Part shown: piece by piece, positions 8,211-17,198 of the stretch
Layout: each line of letters starts with the position of its first letter
Numbering within the stretch: the stretch's first letter is position 1
Assembly: GCF_015169395.1 (NCBI RefSeq)
Contig: NZ_CP063458.1
Location: 4,278,001-4,342,000, forward strand
Reading direction: 5' to 3'
DNA length: 64,000 nucleotides
From: Humisphaera borealis
GTDB taxonomy: Bacteria > Planctomycetota > Phycisphaerae > Tepidisphaerales > Tepidisphaeraceae
Program-made: the position numbers and the translations under genes
The notes under the pieces: generated by a model
Told to the model about the DNA's origin: nothing
Database searches by the model: none
What the model saw: only the letters and a program-made list of their open reading frames with translations

Positions 8211-8717
8211 TCAGGCCTGGCGGATGAAGGCCAGCAGTTCCTGATACGTCTTGCTCAGTGCTTCGGGCACGATGCGGGTTTCGCCGACCACCTGCATGAA
8301 GCTCACGTCGCCGCCCCAGCGGGGGACGATGTGCTGGTGGAGGTGGCCCGGCACGCCGGCCCCGGCGCAGCGGCCGACGTTGATGCCGATGTTGAACCCC
8401 TGCGCCGACACCGCCCGGCGAAGGAGTTTGACGGCTTCGGTCGTCTGGACCATCAGGTCGGTCTGCTGGTCGGAGGACATGAGATCCAGGTCGGGAACGT
8501 GCGAGCGCGGGGCGACCATCAGGTGGCCGTTGGCGTAGGGGTAGCGATTGAGGAGGACGACCGAATGATCGGTCTGCCAGAGGACCAGCGCCGCCGACCG
8601 CTCGGCCTCCGTCGATTCTTCCGCGGCTTTGCAGAGGAAGCAGACGCCTTCATCGGGCTTGGTCAGCGACTTGATGTACGACATCCGCCATGGTGCGTAG
8701 AGAACGGACTCTCTCAT
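8211..8717 (-). CDS. HIT-family nucleotide hydrolase/transferase
   Basis: A 168-residue histidine-triad protein. It has the catalytic HLHQH motif (GVPGHLHQHIVPRWGG) and NRYPYANGHLMVAP upstream; FLC near residue 26 may contribute to a Cys/His zinc site as in the Ap4A phosphorylase/FHIT-like branch. It likely hydrolyses dinucleoside polyphosphates or adenylylated compounds in the cytoplasm. The start MRESVLYAPWRMSYI fits the family's usual (L)WAPWRxxYI opening; no strong ribosome-binding site is visible. It may be the last gene of a minus-strand run with the methyltransferase (118-base gap). Confidence 0.88.
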   Translation of the reverse strand: MRESVLYAPWRMSYIKSLTKPDEGVCFLCKAAEESTEAERSAALVLWQTDHSVVLLNRYPYANGHLMVAPRSHVPDLDLMSSDQQTDLMVQTTEAVKLLRRAVSAQGFNIGINVGRCAGAGVPGHLHQHIVPRWGGDVSFMQVVGETRIVPEALSKTYQELLAFIRQA

Positions 8718-8835
8718 AGTGAAGCCGAGCGTAGCGGTCGGGTGTTGTGATGGAAAGATCGAACGGCTCAGCAAACCCGCAAGTAGTGGACCATTCGCGA
8801 TGCGCCGGATAGCGGCGACCGCTTATAGGGGCACG

Positions 8836-9762
8836 CTACCGCTTCGAGACCCAGCAGATTTTCAGGTAGGGCTCGCCGGTAAAGTCGGCCGGCATGGGGG
8901 CGTGGGTCAGTTTCCATGCCGAGGGATCGTCGGCGGCATCAAGGATCAGCGACGAGAACGCCGGTCGGCTCAGGCTCCGCTGGTTCGTGGTGCACAACAG
9001 GGTTCCCCGGCCCCGCAGCAGCGTCATGGCGACGCTGCTGAGCGTGCCGAAGTCGCGTTCGACGCGGAAAACCTTTCCCTTCTTGTCGCGGGAAAAGGTG
9101 GGCGGGTCGATGATGACCAGGTCGAACTTGCGGCCCTTCTTCGCGAACCGGCGGAGCCAGTCGCCGGCCTCGCCGACGATGAACTCGTGGTCGGCGGGGT
9201 TGAGGTCGTTGGCTTCGAAGTTGCGTTTGCCCCATTCGAGCGACGGCCGGGAAAGATCCACGCTGACCGAGCGTCCGCCGCCCGCCCCGGCCGCGACCGA
9301 GAATGCGCAGGTGTAGGAGAAGAGGTTCAGCACCTCTTTGCCGCGGGACATTTCGCGGACACGCTGACGGTTGCTCCGCTGGTCGAGGAAGATCCCCTGC
9401 GAGTATCCGGCGGCAAAGTCGATGACGTATTTCAGCCCGTTTTCGGTCGCGAGGAATGGCTCGGCGACGACTTCGCCGGCGATGTGTTTCGGCGGTTCCT
9501 TGTTGGTCTGGTCCAGACGCTTCCAATAGACCGATCGGGGCTCGCCCAGCTCGGCGGCCCAGGCGGGCAGGTCCTGGTCGCGCGTCTGGATCAGCCATCG
9601 GCCGGCAAAGACGTCGATCAGCAGGTTGGGAAAGCCGTCGGCGGCACCATCGACCAGGCGGTAGCAGTCCGTGTCGGCCGATCGAATGGCAGAACGCCGA
9701 GTGGCCGCGCGGGTGAGCCGGTCGGCGATGGAGGACGGATTAGTCGAGGGTGCCGGTTTCAA
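8836..9762 (-). CDS. class I SAM methyltransferase, RlmI-like (23S rRNA m5C)
   Basis: A 308-residue methyltransferase. Features typical of the RlmI/RlmK-like group are GYSQGIFLDQRSNRQRVRE (about residues 138-156), then VLNLFSYTCAFSVAA as the SAM-binding loop, SVDLSRPSLEWGKRNFEAN, and DLVIIDPPTFSR as the catalytic DPP motif. These enzymes methylate a cytosine of 23S rRNA. The N-terminal PUA-like part is short or degenerate compared with E. coli RlmI (about 396 residues), so the exact target is uncertain. It lies 54 bases after the membrane-protein gene on the same strand. Confidence 0.82.
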   Translation of the reverse strand: MKPAPSTNPSSIADRLTRAATRRSAIRSADTDCYRLVDGAADGFPNLLIDVFAGRWLIQTRDQDLPAWAAELGEPRSVYWKRLDQTNKEPPKHIAGEVVAEPFLATENGLKYVIDFAAGYSQGIFLDQRSNRQRVREMSRGKEVLNLFSYTCAFSVAAGAGGGRSVSVDLSRPSLEWGKRNFEANDLNPADHEFIVGEAGDWLRRFAKKGRKFDLVIIDPPTFSRDKKGKVFRVERDFGTLSSVAMTLLRGRGTLLCTTNQRSLSRPAFSSLILDAADDPSAWKLTHAPMPADFTGEPYLKICWVSKR

Positions 9763-9816
9763 GCGGTGCGGTTGTACGCCGGGATATCAGGTGACTGCAA
9801 TGCCGGAGACCGCAGA

Positions 9817-10554
9817 TCAGACTGCCTCGAACTCATCCCAGTCGGGCCGGGCCCGTCGGGCGCGACGGAAATTCCAGAGCTGAATGCAGACGACCGGCAG
9901 GAACGCGACCAAGCCGACCACGCCGTGGAACAGGGCCGCTTCGCCTACGCCGGTCGGCGGGCGAGGGAATACATGCTGTCCGAGGACAGTCAGCCGCCCG
10001 TACATGATGCGCTGTTCAACCCAGGGCGTGCCGCCTTCGCGGCTGATGGCGGCATCAATCACCAGAAGCGGATGGCTCGGCGACAGAACGCTGACGAGCG
10101 ATTCATTGCCCGCCAGCCAGGGGCTGAGCCAGATCGGCCAGGTAAGCCAGGCCAGCGCAAGGACGGTAACGACAGTCGTCACGACCGGGATCGGGAGCCT
10201 GATGAACACCAGCAATGCCGTTAAACCGCCCAACGCGATGACAAGCGGTGCCACGACCGCAACGAACGCCGTGAAGAGCCGACCGTTGAGGTTGCCCTGC
10301 AGGACCGCGACAGCGGGGCCGACCAGGCAACCGACGAGTACGGCGGCCGTCGTCAGCAGGTATCCGCTCCAGCGGCTTTCGCCGGCGATGAGCGTCGGGG
10401 CGAGAAGCGCCGCCACGGCACAAGAACCGAATAGCACGCCGTTCAAAGGGCCGGCGGCGCTCAAGCACACCAAGGAGGCCGCCGCCGCAATGACCAGTAC
10501 GGCCAACGGAAACAGGCGACTCGAAAGAGAGGCAGTTGTTGCGACTTGACGCAT
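9817..10554 (-). CDS. hypothetical multi-pass membrane protein
   Basis: A 245-residue protein with about six hydrophobic segments, including LFPLAVLVIAAAASLVCL, GVLFGSCAVAALLAPTL, LVIALGGLTALLVFI and VVTTVVTVLALAWLTWPIWL. A loop of about 55 residues (LAGNESLVSVLSPSHPL to about VFPRPPTG) precedes the last helix, and the C-terminus is basic then acidic. No family is recognised. The start at 10554 has GGAAG 6 bases upstream; a second ATG four codons earlier is possible. It may be co-transcribed with the methyltransferase. Confidence 0.6.
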   Translation of the reverse strand: MRQVATTASLSSRLFPLAVLVIAAAASLVCLSAAGPLNGVLFGSCAVAALLAPTLIAGESRWSGYLLTTAAVLVGCLVGPAVAVLQGNLNGRLFTAFVAVVAPLVIALGGLTALLVFIRLPIPVVTTVVTVLALAWLTWPIWLSPWLAGNESLVSVLSPSHPLLVIDAAISREGGTPWVEQRIMYGRLTVLGQHVFPRPPTGVGEAALFHGVVGLVAFLPVVCIQLWNFRRARRARPDWDEFEAV

Positions 10555-11495
10555 AGAGTCTTCCATCGGCTTGAGCGGCAATTCGGCAATAGACTCCGCA
10601 CGATTCTGAAGCTTGCGATCGAACCGTTCCCAAAGCCTGTGGTCGGGTGTTCTTCCAATAATAGCCTTTCTGCGGCTGTCCCTGGCGGGAGGTAGGCGTT
10701 GAGTTGCCGGTGAAATGCTTGGCAGAACCGACCACTTTGCGCGAACGGAAGGCACCGGACTCCACCAGTGTCTCTTCGACGGCGGGCGGCGGGGCAGCAT
10801 TCTTGGCGGTACGCTTGGCGGCGCGAGCTACGTCCCAACTCTGACGGCCATCAGGTCACGGCAGCGCAATCGCGCAACATATAATGTCTTCGGCGTGAAT
10901 ACATTGATAATCGCAGATCGGGACAAGGTTTCGAAGTGTGCCGGAAGCGGCGCGCTACTTCAGAAAACTGATTCTGACCGCCGTATCACCCGTTGTTTCA
11001 CAGGACGGTTCCCAGGCTGTTGATAGACAAAGAGTTGCTCGCGGGGCAACGCGGTCATGCGATGCATTGCCAGAACATTGATCGATCTGACCTCAGCCAC
11101 AATTCTTGGCACTGTTCTTGCGATGTCGCGGCTCAGCCGAGTTGCAGTGGTGTTTAGTCCGCCGTTCTTCAACTGCACGAAGATGGTCCATAGAAACGTT
11201 CGCATGCCTCAACCGCACGGCGGCGTCTCGTAGTCTTGCAATGAAGCAATAGGTCGTTGAACCATGATGTTTCCCACCGCGTGGATGGTTCGTGCATAAG
11301 CACGAATAGCGCTTCCCATTCGGTCGATTGGCGATGGATTCATCGCTTGCGGCTTGTTTCCCATCGATTATGTCACTCGGTGTGTGGTGAGTTCGGACGC
11401 CACACGCTGATCTCCTCTGAGATTCCGGAAGACTGTTCCTTCGTTCGTAACAGGCAGGCATCGCGAAAGCATTCTTTCGCGATGGATGGTTTCTT
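10555..11495. other. long gene-free stretch
   Basis: About 940 bases without a supported gene. Open frames exist on both strands (for example 10960-11205 minus and 11257-11526 plus), but none has a convincing ribosome-binding site, signal peptide or domain. A small hairpin (TCGCGAAAG...CTTTCGCGA, about 11460-11483) lies just before the amidase start and could sit in its 5' leader. Promoter elements could not be assigned. Confidence 0.5.
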
Positions 11496-13433
11496 ATGGT
11501 TTCAAAGTTCTCGAAACGACCGCTGATGATGGCCGCTGCGTCCGCTACGGTTTTTCTCTTTTCGCGAAGCGCCAGCGCCCAGTGGTCGGTGGAGGAGAAG
11601 AGCATCGCCGACCTTGCCAGCGCCTACAGTACCGGTCTCACGACCGCCACCGGGGTGACGCAGCAGTACCTCGATCGGATCGCGCGATATAACAATGTTG
11701 TTGGTGGGCTGAATTCGATTGCATCGCTGAATCCCAACGTATTGGCCGAGGCGGCGCTGGCCGACAGCCGAATCGCCAGTGGCGCTACCTTCGCACAATA
11801 CCCGCTGCTGGGTGTTCCGGTGCTGGTAAAGGATTCGTACGACGTCAGCGGGCTTGTCACGACCAACGGCGTGAGCGTGTTGAACGGGGCGACCACCGCC
11901 GGAGCAACCTCAATGGTCGCCCCGAATGATGCATTCAGCGTGGCAAGGCTTCGAGCCGCCGGAGCGATCATTCTCGGCAAGACGAGCCTGAGCACGATGG
12001 CCTATTCGTTCAACGGCATCGACAACGCGCATGGCGTACCGATCAATCCATACCAGCCGCAGCGACAGCCGGGCGGATCGAGCTCGGGCACCGGCGTCAG
12101 CCTGGCGGCGAACTTCGCGATGCTGGGAATGGGTGGCGAAACCGGCGGCTCGATCCGTATCCCTTCGAACGCCAATGCACTCGTCGGGCTCAAGACGAGC
12201 GCCGGCCTGATTGATCCCGGCGGAACCTGGCCGCTGACCCCCACCCGCGACGTGGTCGGCCCGATGGCCAAGACCGTCACGGATGTCGCTTACGCCATGA
12301 ATGCACTGGTCGCGCCCAGCTCAACAAACCTCTTCAACGGAACGCCCTTCTACCCCACAGCGAATCCGGGAACCGTCCGCCCTACGGATTACACGGCGGC
12401 GCTGAGCACAACATCATTGCAGGGCAAGGTGCTGGCGGTACCGAAGTCGATGGCGAACATCGGCACGCAGTACGAAGGGACGATTCATCCCCAAGTGCTG
12501 GCGAACTTCAATAGGGCCATCGTGGACCTTAAGGCCCAAGGCGCGACGGTGATCTATGTCGATCTTCCGGCGAGCACGACGTACTACAACACCCTCGGTC
12601 GTTCCACTGCCAACGGCGGTGCGACAACCGTCAACTTTCCGTACGCCTATCCCACAACGACCGTGGGTGGAACCACCCCTGCGACACTCTGGTCGAGCTA
12701 CGCGGCCGCGTACTACTACGAGAAGCAGATCGAGAGCTACAACAATCCGACGATCAAGAACCTTCGTGACTTTGCCACAGCGCTGAACAACGGCCGCAAC
12801 GGTGCCGCCGGTGACGCCCGAAGTACCCTCAACACGGCCTACACGAACATCAATACGCTCGCTGGTTACTGGGAAACGGGACTCGCCAAAGGGTTCGGGG
12901 ACGCCAACAACGACGGCTCTCCCGACAACCCCGAAGCGATCACCGCCCTGCAGGCATTCGCCAGTCTGCGCAACTTTCAGTACGAAAGCTTCATGGCCAG
13001 TCCGAATCTCTCGGACGACCCCACGACGACTGATGTCAATGAATCGCAGATCACCAATATCAGTGCGTTTGTCGCACCCACGTACGGTTCGGTAATGCCG
13101 CTCCAAACTGCGATTCTGCCGGGCGGAACCACCGATCCACTTGCGGTATCAGGCACGGCGAGCCTGCTGGGGCGGTTCGAAAGCAACATCCTGGGGTCAC
13201 CGTCGATCAGTGTTCCCATGGGCTATGCGAGTGATGGAACTCCAATGGGCATCCAGTTCTTCGGGGAGCTGCTTTCAGAGGAGAAGCTGATCGGCCTGGC
13301 GTACGACTACGAACAGGCGACGAGATGGCGTATCGCGCCGGATCTGAGCTTCGTCCCCGAACCGTCGGGAATTGCGTTGATCTTTGTATCGGGCGGACTT
13401 CTGGTCTTGCGACGTCGACGACAACTGGTCTGA
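11496..13433 (+). CDS. secreted amidase-signature enzyme with PEP-CTERM tail
   Basis: A 645-residue protein. A signal peptide (residues 1-28, ending SASA) is followed by an amidase-signature domain with the full Ser-cisSer-Lys set: Lys112 in VPVLVKDSYDV, cis-Ser in GGSSSG (195-197) and nucleophile Ser219 in GGETGGSIRIP. It should hydrolyse amide bonds outside the cytoplasm. An insertion of about 200 residues (roughly 260-460) lengthens it relative to the usual 450-500 residues. The C-terminus is a PEP-CTERM sorting signal: VPEPSG, a hydrophobic helix and RRRRQLV, implying processing by an exosortase. A terminator hairpin follows. Confidence 0.9.
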   Translation: MVSKFSKRPLMMAAASATVFLFSRSASAQWSVEEKSIADLASAYSTGLTTATGVTQQYLDRIARYNNVVGGLNSIASLNPNVLAEAALADSRIASGATFAQYPLLGVPVLVKDSYDVSGLVTTNGVSVLNGATTAGATSMVAPNDAFSVARLRAAGAIILGKTSLSTMAYSFNGIDNAHGVPINPYQPQRQPGGSSSGTGVSLAANFAMLGMGGETGGSIRIPSNANALVGLKTSAGLIDPGGTWPLTPTRDVVGPMAKTVTDVAYAMNALVAPSSTNLFNGTPFYPTANPGTVRPTDYTAALSTTSLQGKVLAVPKSMANIGTQYEGTIHPQVLANFNRAIVDLKAQGATVIYVDLPASTTYYNTLGRSTANGGATTVNFPYAYPTTTVGGTTPATLWSSYAAAYYYEKQIESYNNPTIKNLRDFATALNNGRNGAAGDARSTLNTAYTNINTLAGYWETGLAKGFGDANNDGSPDNPEAITALQAFASLRNFQYESFMASPNLSDDPTTTDVNESQITNISAFVAPTYGSVMPLQTAILPGGTTDPLAVSGTASLLGRFESNILGSPSISVPMGYASDGTPMGIQFFGELLSEEKLIGLAYDYEQATRWRIAPDLSFVPEPSGIALIFVSGGLLVLRRRRQLV

Positions 13434-13457
13434 CGTGACACCGGCTTTAAGTGCAGA

Positions 13458-13490
13458 GCGGACGCCGCAGGAGCAATCTGCGGCGTCCGC
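13458..13490. terminator. bidirectional terminator-like hairpin
   Basis: Exact 13-bp arms (GCGGACGCCGCAG and its complement) with a 7-base loop lie between the convergent amidase and minus-strand orphan genes. There is no long T-run. Confidence 0.65.
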
Positions 13491-13531
13491 TGCGTTGTGG
13501 TGTCAGGAATTCCCGTGCCACTCGCCGCTGA

Positions 13532-14245
13532 TCAATCCAGCAGGTTCTCGGTGATCAGTTTCAATACCCGTCGATCCAGGTGCGAACCAGTGAATGCCGC
13601 ATACACGCGTTCGAGCGTTGAGCGCTGGCGGAACAGCTTGTAGTGCACGCAGCCGTGGGTGATTGCATGGAGTTCCGGCACCATCTGAAAACGTCGGAGT
13701 CGGACCTTTTCGGTGGTCTCGAACTTAATGTAGTAGAGAGGGTCTTCCTCGCGAATGCTGATTGACCGCGTGTCCTCGGATACCTCGAAAGTCCCCTGCA
13801 GCGGACGCAGCCACTTGGAAATGTCGTATGCCGCCGGCACGTAGTGCAGCTTGGTCTGCACTTCACTGCGGTGCATGAAAGCGGGGTAGGTCGCCAGGAC
13901 CAGTGGTTTTGCACAGAAAAAGAGCATTCGGTGGTCGAACAGGATGGTTCGAAAGCCTTTCCGCGTCGGGTGCATGTAGCTGAACAATTGGGCAGTCAGG
14001 CTGGACTTGTCGTCCAACGCGGAGAAGCCCTCCAGGTGAATGCCGACGTTCGCATCGACGATGCTCCGTACGACAAACGTATTGGCCATGTGCAGGTGGA
14101 AGGCGGGGCAAGCGAAGAAGTCGTGGGGATTGTCCGGCCCCCGCGACGGTACCAGGTCGTGAATCAGCGGGCGGGGCTCCTTATAGAGCATGTGGTAATC
14201 GGCATAGACCTCTACGGGATATACGGTCGACCAGAAGACGTCCAT
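13532..14245 (-). CDS. orphan protein, possibly virus-derived
   Basis: A 237-residue protein without signal peptide or membrane segment. It opens MDVFWSTVYPVEVYADYHML and contains FFACPAFHLHMANTFVVRS and LFDHRMLFFC. From memory this order (a CPA...NTFVVRS segment in the first third) recalls uncharacterised proteins of large tailed phages, but I cannot confirm it. The start at 14245 leaves out an unrelated-looking Cys/Arg-rich extension. The surroundings show no phage structural or integration gene, so at most this is an isolated captured gene. Confidence 0.6.
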   Translation of the reverse strand: MDVFWSTVYPVEVYADYHMLYKEPRPLIHDLVPSRGPDNPHDFFACPAFHLHMANTFVVRSIVDANVGIHLEGFSALDDKSSLTAQLFSYMHPTRKGFRTILFDHRMLFFCAKPLVLATYPAFMHRSEVQTKLHYVPAAYDISKWLRPLQGTFEVSEDTRSISIREEDPLYYIKFETTEKVRLRRFQMVPELHAITHGCVHYKLFRQRSTLERVYAAFTGSHLDRRVLKLITENLLD

Positions 14246-14419
14246 GCAACTTGTCCTGACGATGAACTGGAAAAATCTCCCTGCACAGCAAGGTTTGCGA
14301 GCCAGGGCGCTCGAAGAAGGCGGACAGACTGCAGCAAGTCTCATGCCGTCGGGCGCAAAGCCCCGATTCGGCCAAGCCGAGATTGGCTGGGACGGTGGGC
14401 GACGTTTCCGCGAGCGCTC

Positions 14420-15526
14420 CTACTTCGCGGGAGGTTCCGGCAGTTCAAACTCCGGGCGGGGCGTGGTGGTGTCGGACCATTCCCGCTCGAGCTGGTCGAT
14501 CGCGCGTTGGATGCGGTCGGCTTCGGTGATCAGCCGTTGCTGCTCCTTGCGCAGCTCGGAGATGACTTTGTAATGCGCTTCGGCGGCCTCCCGGAGGGCC
14601 TGCTGCCGCGGCGCCATGATCTTCTTGTGGTAGTCCACCATCGACTGCACCTTCTTCTCGTCGATGGCGGTGTCCGAGAGCCCTGCCGGTCCTTCGCCCG
14701 GCGGTGTTGCGACCGGGGGCGTGACGGCGGGGGGCGTCACCGCAGGAGGGGTCACCGCCGGCGACTCGGCCGCGGTGGCATTCGGAGACTTCGCCGGCTC
14801 GGCCGCGGCCCCGGCGGGTTTGCCGGCCGGTTCAATCACGAGCGTGACCTTCGTTCCTTTGGGGGGCATCAGGTCGGCGTTCCGTTCGAACTCCAGCAGG
14901 TCGTTGCTGCTGCTGACCAGGTCGGGAATGTCGATCATCGCATAGTCGAAGTTCACCAGGGTGACGACATAGCCCGTGTCGTCGGCACCGTAACGGCCTT
15001 CAGGTGTTACACGCGAGCCGGCGAAGATCCAGGTGAAAGCTTTCGGTTCCTTCTTGGTCTTGATGTCGCGCAGCCATCGGTAGGCCGGATAGCTGACCGC
15101 CTGGCCGTCCTTCTCAAATGTCACGGTCAACTGCAGCGGCGGGCCCTGGGGCGGGAGCCATTTCTTGGTGGCGTCGAGAAACGTCATCGGCTGCCCCGGC
15201 TTTAGACCGACGGCGAGCATCGCGGTATGGATGTGCGACGGCTTGGCCGCAGTGCGCATGACCGCCTCGTGCTCTGCGGTGCCGGCCGAGCAGATGAAGA
15301 ACTCGAGTGGCGCGTTGACGGCCAGCGCCTCGCATTCCACCCGCACCTGTCGTTTGTCGACGTCGAACTCGACGTGCGGCAATTTGCCAGTCTTGCCGGC
15401 CGGTGCCGGTACGACTGCCGGCTGCTCCTGAGCTTCGACGCGGCCGGCCGGGCCAAACGCCACAGAAGCGGCCGCGGCGGCGGCAAGTGAACGGGTGATC
15501 ATCGATCGCAGGGAGAGTCGCGGCAT
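14420..15526 (-). CDS. exported YdjY-domain protein with coiled-coil tail
   Basis: A 368-residue protein with an N-terminal signal peptide (SLAAAAAASVAFG, ending VEAQ). Residues about 45-220 match the YdjY-type domain (VEFDVDKRQVRVECEALAV, EFFICSAGTAEHEAVMRT, HTAMLAVGLKPG). A proline-rich linker with three AVTPP-type repeats (encoded around 14700-14760) is followed by a charged helical region (KKIMAPRQQALREAAEAHY to RAIDQLERE) that is probably coiled coil. The role is unknown; the domain is seen in envelope proteins of planctomycetes and relatives. Confidence 0.78.
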   Translation of the reverse strand: MPRLSLRSMITRSLAAAAAASVAFGPAGRVEAQEQPAVVPAPAGKTGKLPHVEFDVDKRQVRVECEALAVNAPLEFFICSAGTAEHEAVMRTAAKPSHIHTAMLAVGLKPGQPMTFLDATKKWLPPQGPPLQLTVTFEKDGQAVSYPAYRWLRDIKTKKEPKAFTWIFAGSRVTPEGRYGADDTGYVVTLVNFDYAMIDIPDLVSSSNDLLEFERNADLMPPKGTKVTLVIEPAGKPAGAAAEPAKSPNATAAESPAVTPPAVTPPAVTPPVATPPGEGPAGLSDTAIDEKKVQSMVDYHKKIMAPRQQALREAAEAHYKVISELRKEQQRLITEADRIQRAIDQLEREWSDTTTPRPEFELPEPPAK

Positions 15527-16006
15527 GGGTTCACCTCAGACAAGGAGTTCGGGCGGGTCGGGCCGGTTCGACAAGGGAAAGCGGGCCGGCTCGATCGATG
15601 CTAAGCCGTGCGGCACGATTTTGGAATGAACCGTGCACGATTGACTCACGGCGTATCGGTCGCGAGACGGCCCATCATTTGCAGTAGTTGGGACGTTTGG
15701 GGTATCCTGCGCGCGGCCGAAGCTTTTAGAAATTCGAGCCCGCACCCCGTGTAGCAGGAGGCCGCACGGGGATCGACGCTGAAGGCGCCCATGCGGGAGA
15801 TCGGAGTTTGAGTGGCCGGATCTGAAATCTCGTGTTGGAGATTTTGTGACCTGCTGCTTGCAAACTTTCGATTCTTGCCTTGAAAACCGTCGGGTTGGTC
15901 GTTTCTATCCCTTTGTGATGCAATCATTTAAGGGGATTCAGAACCGGCCGAACCTCGGTGGGCTTGCGACCAGGCGAAGACCTCCCTCATTGAAGGAGTC
16001 AGTGAC
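15527..16006. other. divergent control region of mreBCD and the YdjY gene
   Basis: About 480 bases with no supported gene. It must hold promoters for the mre genes and for the minus-strand YdjY gene, but no clear -35/-10 pair stands out. The last 15 bases contain GAAGGAG, the mreB ribosome-binding site. Confidence 0.5.
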
Positions 16007-17062
16007 GTGATCTTCGATTCTCTCCTGGGGATGTTCAGCATCGACATGGGGATCGACCTCGGAACGTGTAACACCCTGGTCTGTGTAAAGGGTGAAGGCA
16101 TCGTTCTGAACGAGCCCAGCGTCGTCGCCGTCAAAAAGGGCACCAACAGGGTCCTTCAAAATGGCAACGCCGTCGGTCTGGTCGCCAAGGAGATGCTGGG
16201 CAAAACGCCAGGCTCCATCACCGCCATTCGCCCGTTGAAGGACGGCGTCATCTCGGACTTTGAAGTCACCGAGGCGATGCTGTCGTACTTCATTCGGCGC
16301 GTGCACGGCCGAAAGCACTTCATCGGGCCGCGCGTTGTTATCGCCATTCCATCTGGCATTACCGCCGTCGAAAAGCGCGCCGTTCTGCAAAGCGCAGAGC
16401 GCGCCGGTGCCCGCCGCACGTACCTGGTCGAAGAACCGATGGCCGCCGCGATCGGCGCCGGCCTGCCGGTCACCGAACCGACGGCGAGCATGATCGTCGA
16501 TATCGGCGGCGGCACGACCGAAGTCGCCATCATTTCGCTGGCTGATATCTCCGTCTGCAAGTCGGTCCGCACCGCCGGCGACGACTTCGACGAGGCGATC
16601 ATCAACCACATGAAGAAGACGTATAACATGGCGATCGGCGAGCAGATGGCCGAACGCATCAAGATCGAGATCGGCTCGGCGAGCGTGATGGGGGACAACG
16701 AGCCGAGCATGGACGTCCGCGGCCGCGACATGATCAGCGGCCTGCCCCGCAAGACGGTCGTTACCACCGAAGAAATCCGTGAGGCGCTGCAGGAACCGGT
16801 GACGAACATCATCGACGCCGTCACGCAAACTTTGGAACAGGCCGAGCCCGAACTCGCGGCAGACTTGGTCGATAACGGCATCACGATGGCCGGCGGCAGC
16901 AGCCTGCTTCGAGGGCTGCCGAACGTCATCGCGAATGCGACGGGCCTGGATGTCCGGCTCGCCGAGGACCCGCTCACCTGCGTCGCGAGGGGTACCAGCG
17001 TTTACCTGGAAAACCTGGAACTCTGGAAAGAGACGATGGAGAGCGACGCCGACGATTTGTAG
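16007..17062 (+). CDS. mreB: rod-shape actin homologue MreB
   Basis: A 351-residue actin-fold ATPase that polymerises under the inner membrane and guides the elongation machinery. Motifs: DMGIDLGTCNTLVCVKGEGI (phosphate 1), IVDIGGGTTEVAIISL (phosphate 2) and GITMAGGSSLLRGLPN (adenosine site). The length is that of the family. The start is GTG at 16007 with GAAGGAG 8 bases upstream, giving the N-terminal amphipathic segment IFDSLLGMFS. It is followed by mreC and mreD. A palindromic repeat lies between mreB and mreC and begins almost at the mreB stop codon. Confidence 0.97.
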   Translation: MIFDSLLGMFSIDMGIDLGTCNTLVCVKGEGIVLNEPSVVAVKKGTNRVLQNGNAVGLVAKEMLGKTPGSITAIRPLKDGVISDFEVTEAMLSYFIRRVHGRKHFIGPRVVIAIPSGITAVEKRAVLQSAERAGARRTYLVEEPMAAAIGAGLPVTEPTASMIVDIGGGTTEVAIISLADISVCKSVRTAGDDFDEAIINHMKKTYNMAIGEQMAERIKIEIGSASVMGDNEPSMDVRGRDMISGLPRKTVVTTEEIREALQEPVTNIIDAVTQTLEQAEPELAADLVDNGITMAGGSSLLRGLPNVIANATGLDVRLAEDPLTCVARGTSVYLENLELWKETMESDADDL

Positions 17063-17074
17063 GGCGGCGGGTCA

Positions 17075-17187
17075 TGTAGGGCGGGCACTTTCCGCCGGAC
17101 GCAATGGCGGCTTGGCGGTTGATGTCCATCCCACGGCGTGTGGTGCACTTCGAACGGTGTTTCCGGCGGGCATTGCTCGCCCTACCT
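17075..17187. repeat. imperfect inverted repeat in the mreB-mreC gap
   Basis: The left arm (GTAGGGCGGGCACTTTCCGC, 17076 on) mirrors the right arm (TTTCCGGCGGGCATTGCTCG to about 17185) with several mismatches. The same TAGGGCGG word also overlaps the mreB stop. It fills most of the 136-base gap. The outer GTAGGG/CCCTAC ends match those of the two-copy palindrome at 27.3 and 49.8 kb. Confidence 0.65.
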
Positions 17188-17198
17188 GATGTTCACCT

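Noticed and set aside
10960-11526. Small genes in the gap before the amidase
   Set aside because: Frames on both strands lack ribosome-binding sites, domains and signal peptides.
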